From contig OU015660.1 in assembly GCA_907165275.2 (NCBI GenBank), forward strand, positions 4,218,501 through 4,282,500: a stretch of 64,000 nt of DNA, given 5' to 3'. Below are positions 63,882-64,000 of this stretch, piece by piece. The translations under genes were made by a program, and so were the position numbers. The DNA is from Zygaena filipendulae. Its lineage: Eukaryota; Arthropoda; Insecta; Lepidoptera; Zygaenidae. The notes below the pieces were generated by a model. It searched no databases. It saw nothing but the letters and a program-made list of their open reading frames with translations, and was not told the DNA's origin. Position 1 is the stretch's first letter, and each line of letters opens with the position of its first letter.

Positions 63882-64000
63882 TCCAACTAATATTATAATT
63901 TTTACGCGAAAGTTTGTAAGAATGTATGGATGGATGGATTTTTGTTACTCATTCACGCAAAAACTAGTGAATGGATTTAAATGAAACTTTACAATAATAT
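63882..64000 (+). mobile_element. Helitron 5' part, cut by window edge
   Basis: It starts TCCAACTAATATTATAATTT after A (63881), followed by ATTCACGCAAAAACTAGTGA. It runs off the right edge. Confidence 0.7.

Larger units (their letters stand above)
58859..64000. other. pb upstream region, distal 5 kb
   Basis: It holds a reversed repeat end (59011-59055), microsatellites (TCTA at about 59299, TCTG at about 59438-59458), a full Helitron (59323-59783), Helitron remnants (60685-60830 minus, 61985-62165 minus), G20 (60993-61012) and a Helitron at the right edge. Unique islands are at about 58860-58985, 60170-60260 (TGATTGAT at 60167-60174), 60510-60620, 61430-61690, 62370-62620 and 63060-63180. 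No coding region and no homeobox is seen. Confidence 0.5.

Noticed and set aside
41133..64000. Hox-cluster microRNA (miR-993 or miR-10)
   Set aside because: I looked for the mature miR-993 and miR-10 words on both strands and did not see them.
1..64000. CRISPR arrays, bacterial-type operons or integrated virus genes
   Set aside because: No regularly spaced identical repeats, no operon-like runs of genes and no viral protein motifs are visible.

Overview
This is a nuclear DNA window from a lepidopteran (moth or butterfly), read from three signals. The only confident gene is a Hox gene. The AT-rich DNA is full of the TAGGTAGGTACCTAC-type words common in lepidopteran non-coding sequence. The repeats are typical lepidopteran ones: short non-autonomous Helitrons with a CTAG end and an A/T target, a tRNA-derived SINE, and non-LTR retrotransposon ends.

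The gene is proboscipedia (pb, the Hox2 orthologue, called maxillopedia in beetles), on the minus strand. The first coding exon (41132 down to 40649) carries the YPWM hexapeptide. It is followed by an intron of 40,350 bp, then the first homeobox exon (298-156), an 89-bp intron inside the homeobox between homeodomain residues 44 and 45, and the start of the next exon (66-1), which runs off the left edge. Splice phases agree: the exon 1 to exon 2 junction rebuilds a Glu codon and the homeobox junction is in phase 0. The rest of the protein lies to the left of the window.

About 299-40648 is pb intron 1 and 41133-64000 is 5' flanking DNA, possibly with undetected 5' UTR exons. Neither holds another confident host gene. 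In Lepidoptera the Shx and zen/Hox3 homeobox genes are expected upstream of pb, but I see no homeobox motif in these 23 kb. Both regions are built from decayed mobile elements separated by unique, moderately GC-rich stretches that could be cis-regulatory.

Mobile content includes about 25 Helitron-like copies or pieces and six copies of a ~310-bp inverted-repeat element that carries TGACGTCA palindromes. It also includes a dead mariner transposase fused to half of one such element, a PIF/Harbinger-like remnant, a full SINE and a 3' SINE fragment, and two non-LTR retrotransposon 3' ends. Structural oddities are a near-perfect 163-bp inverted repeat and a perfect 38-bp hairpin in the transcribed intron, a 42-bp near-palindrome about 650 bp upstream of the pb start codon, a run of 20 G, and a coding-like GC-rich segment antisense to pb in intron 1. 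I found no new multi-gene system. The most interesting material is the pb architecture and the inverted-repeat elements around it.
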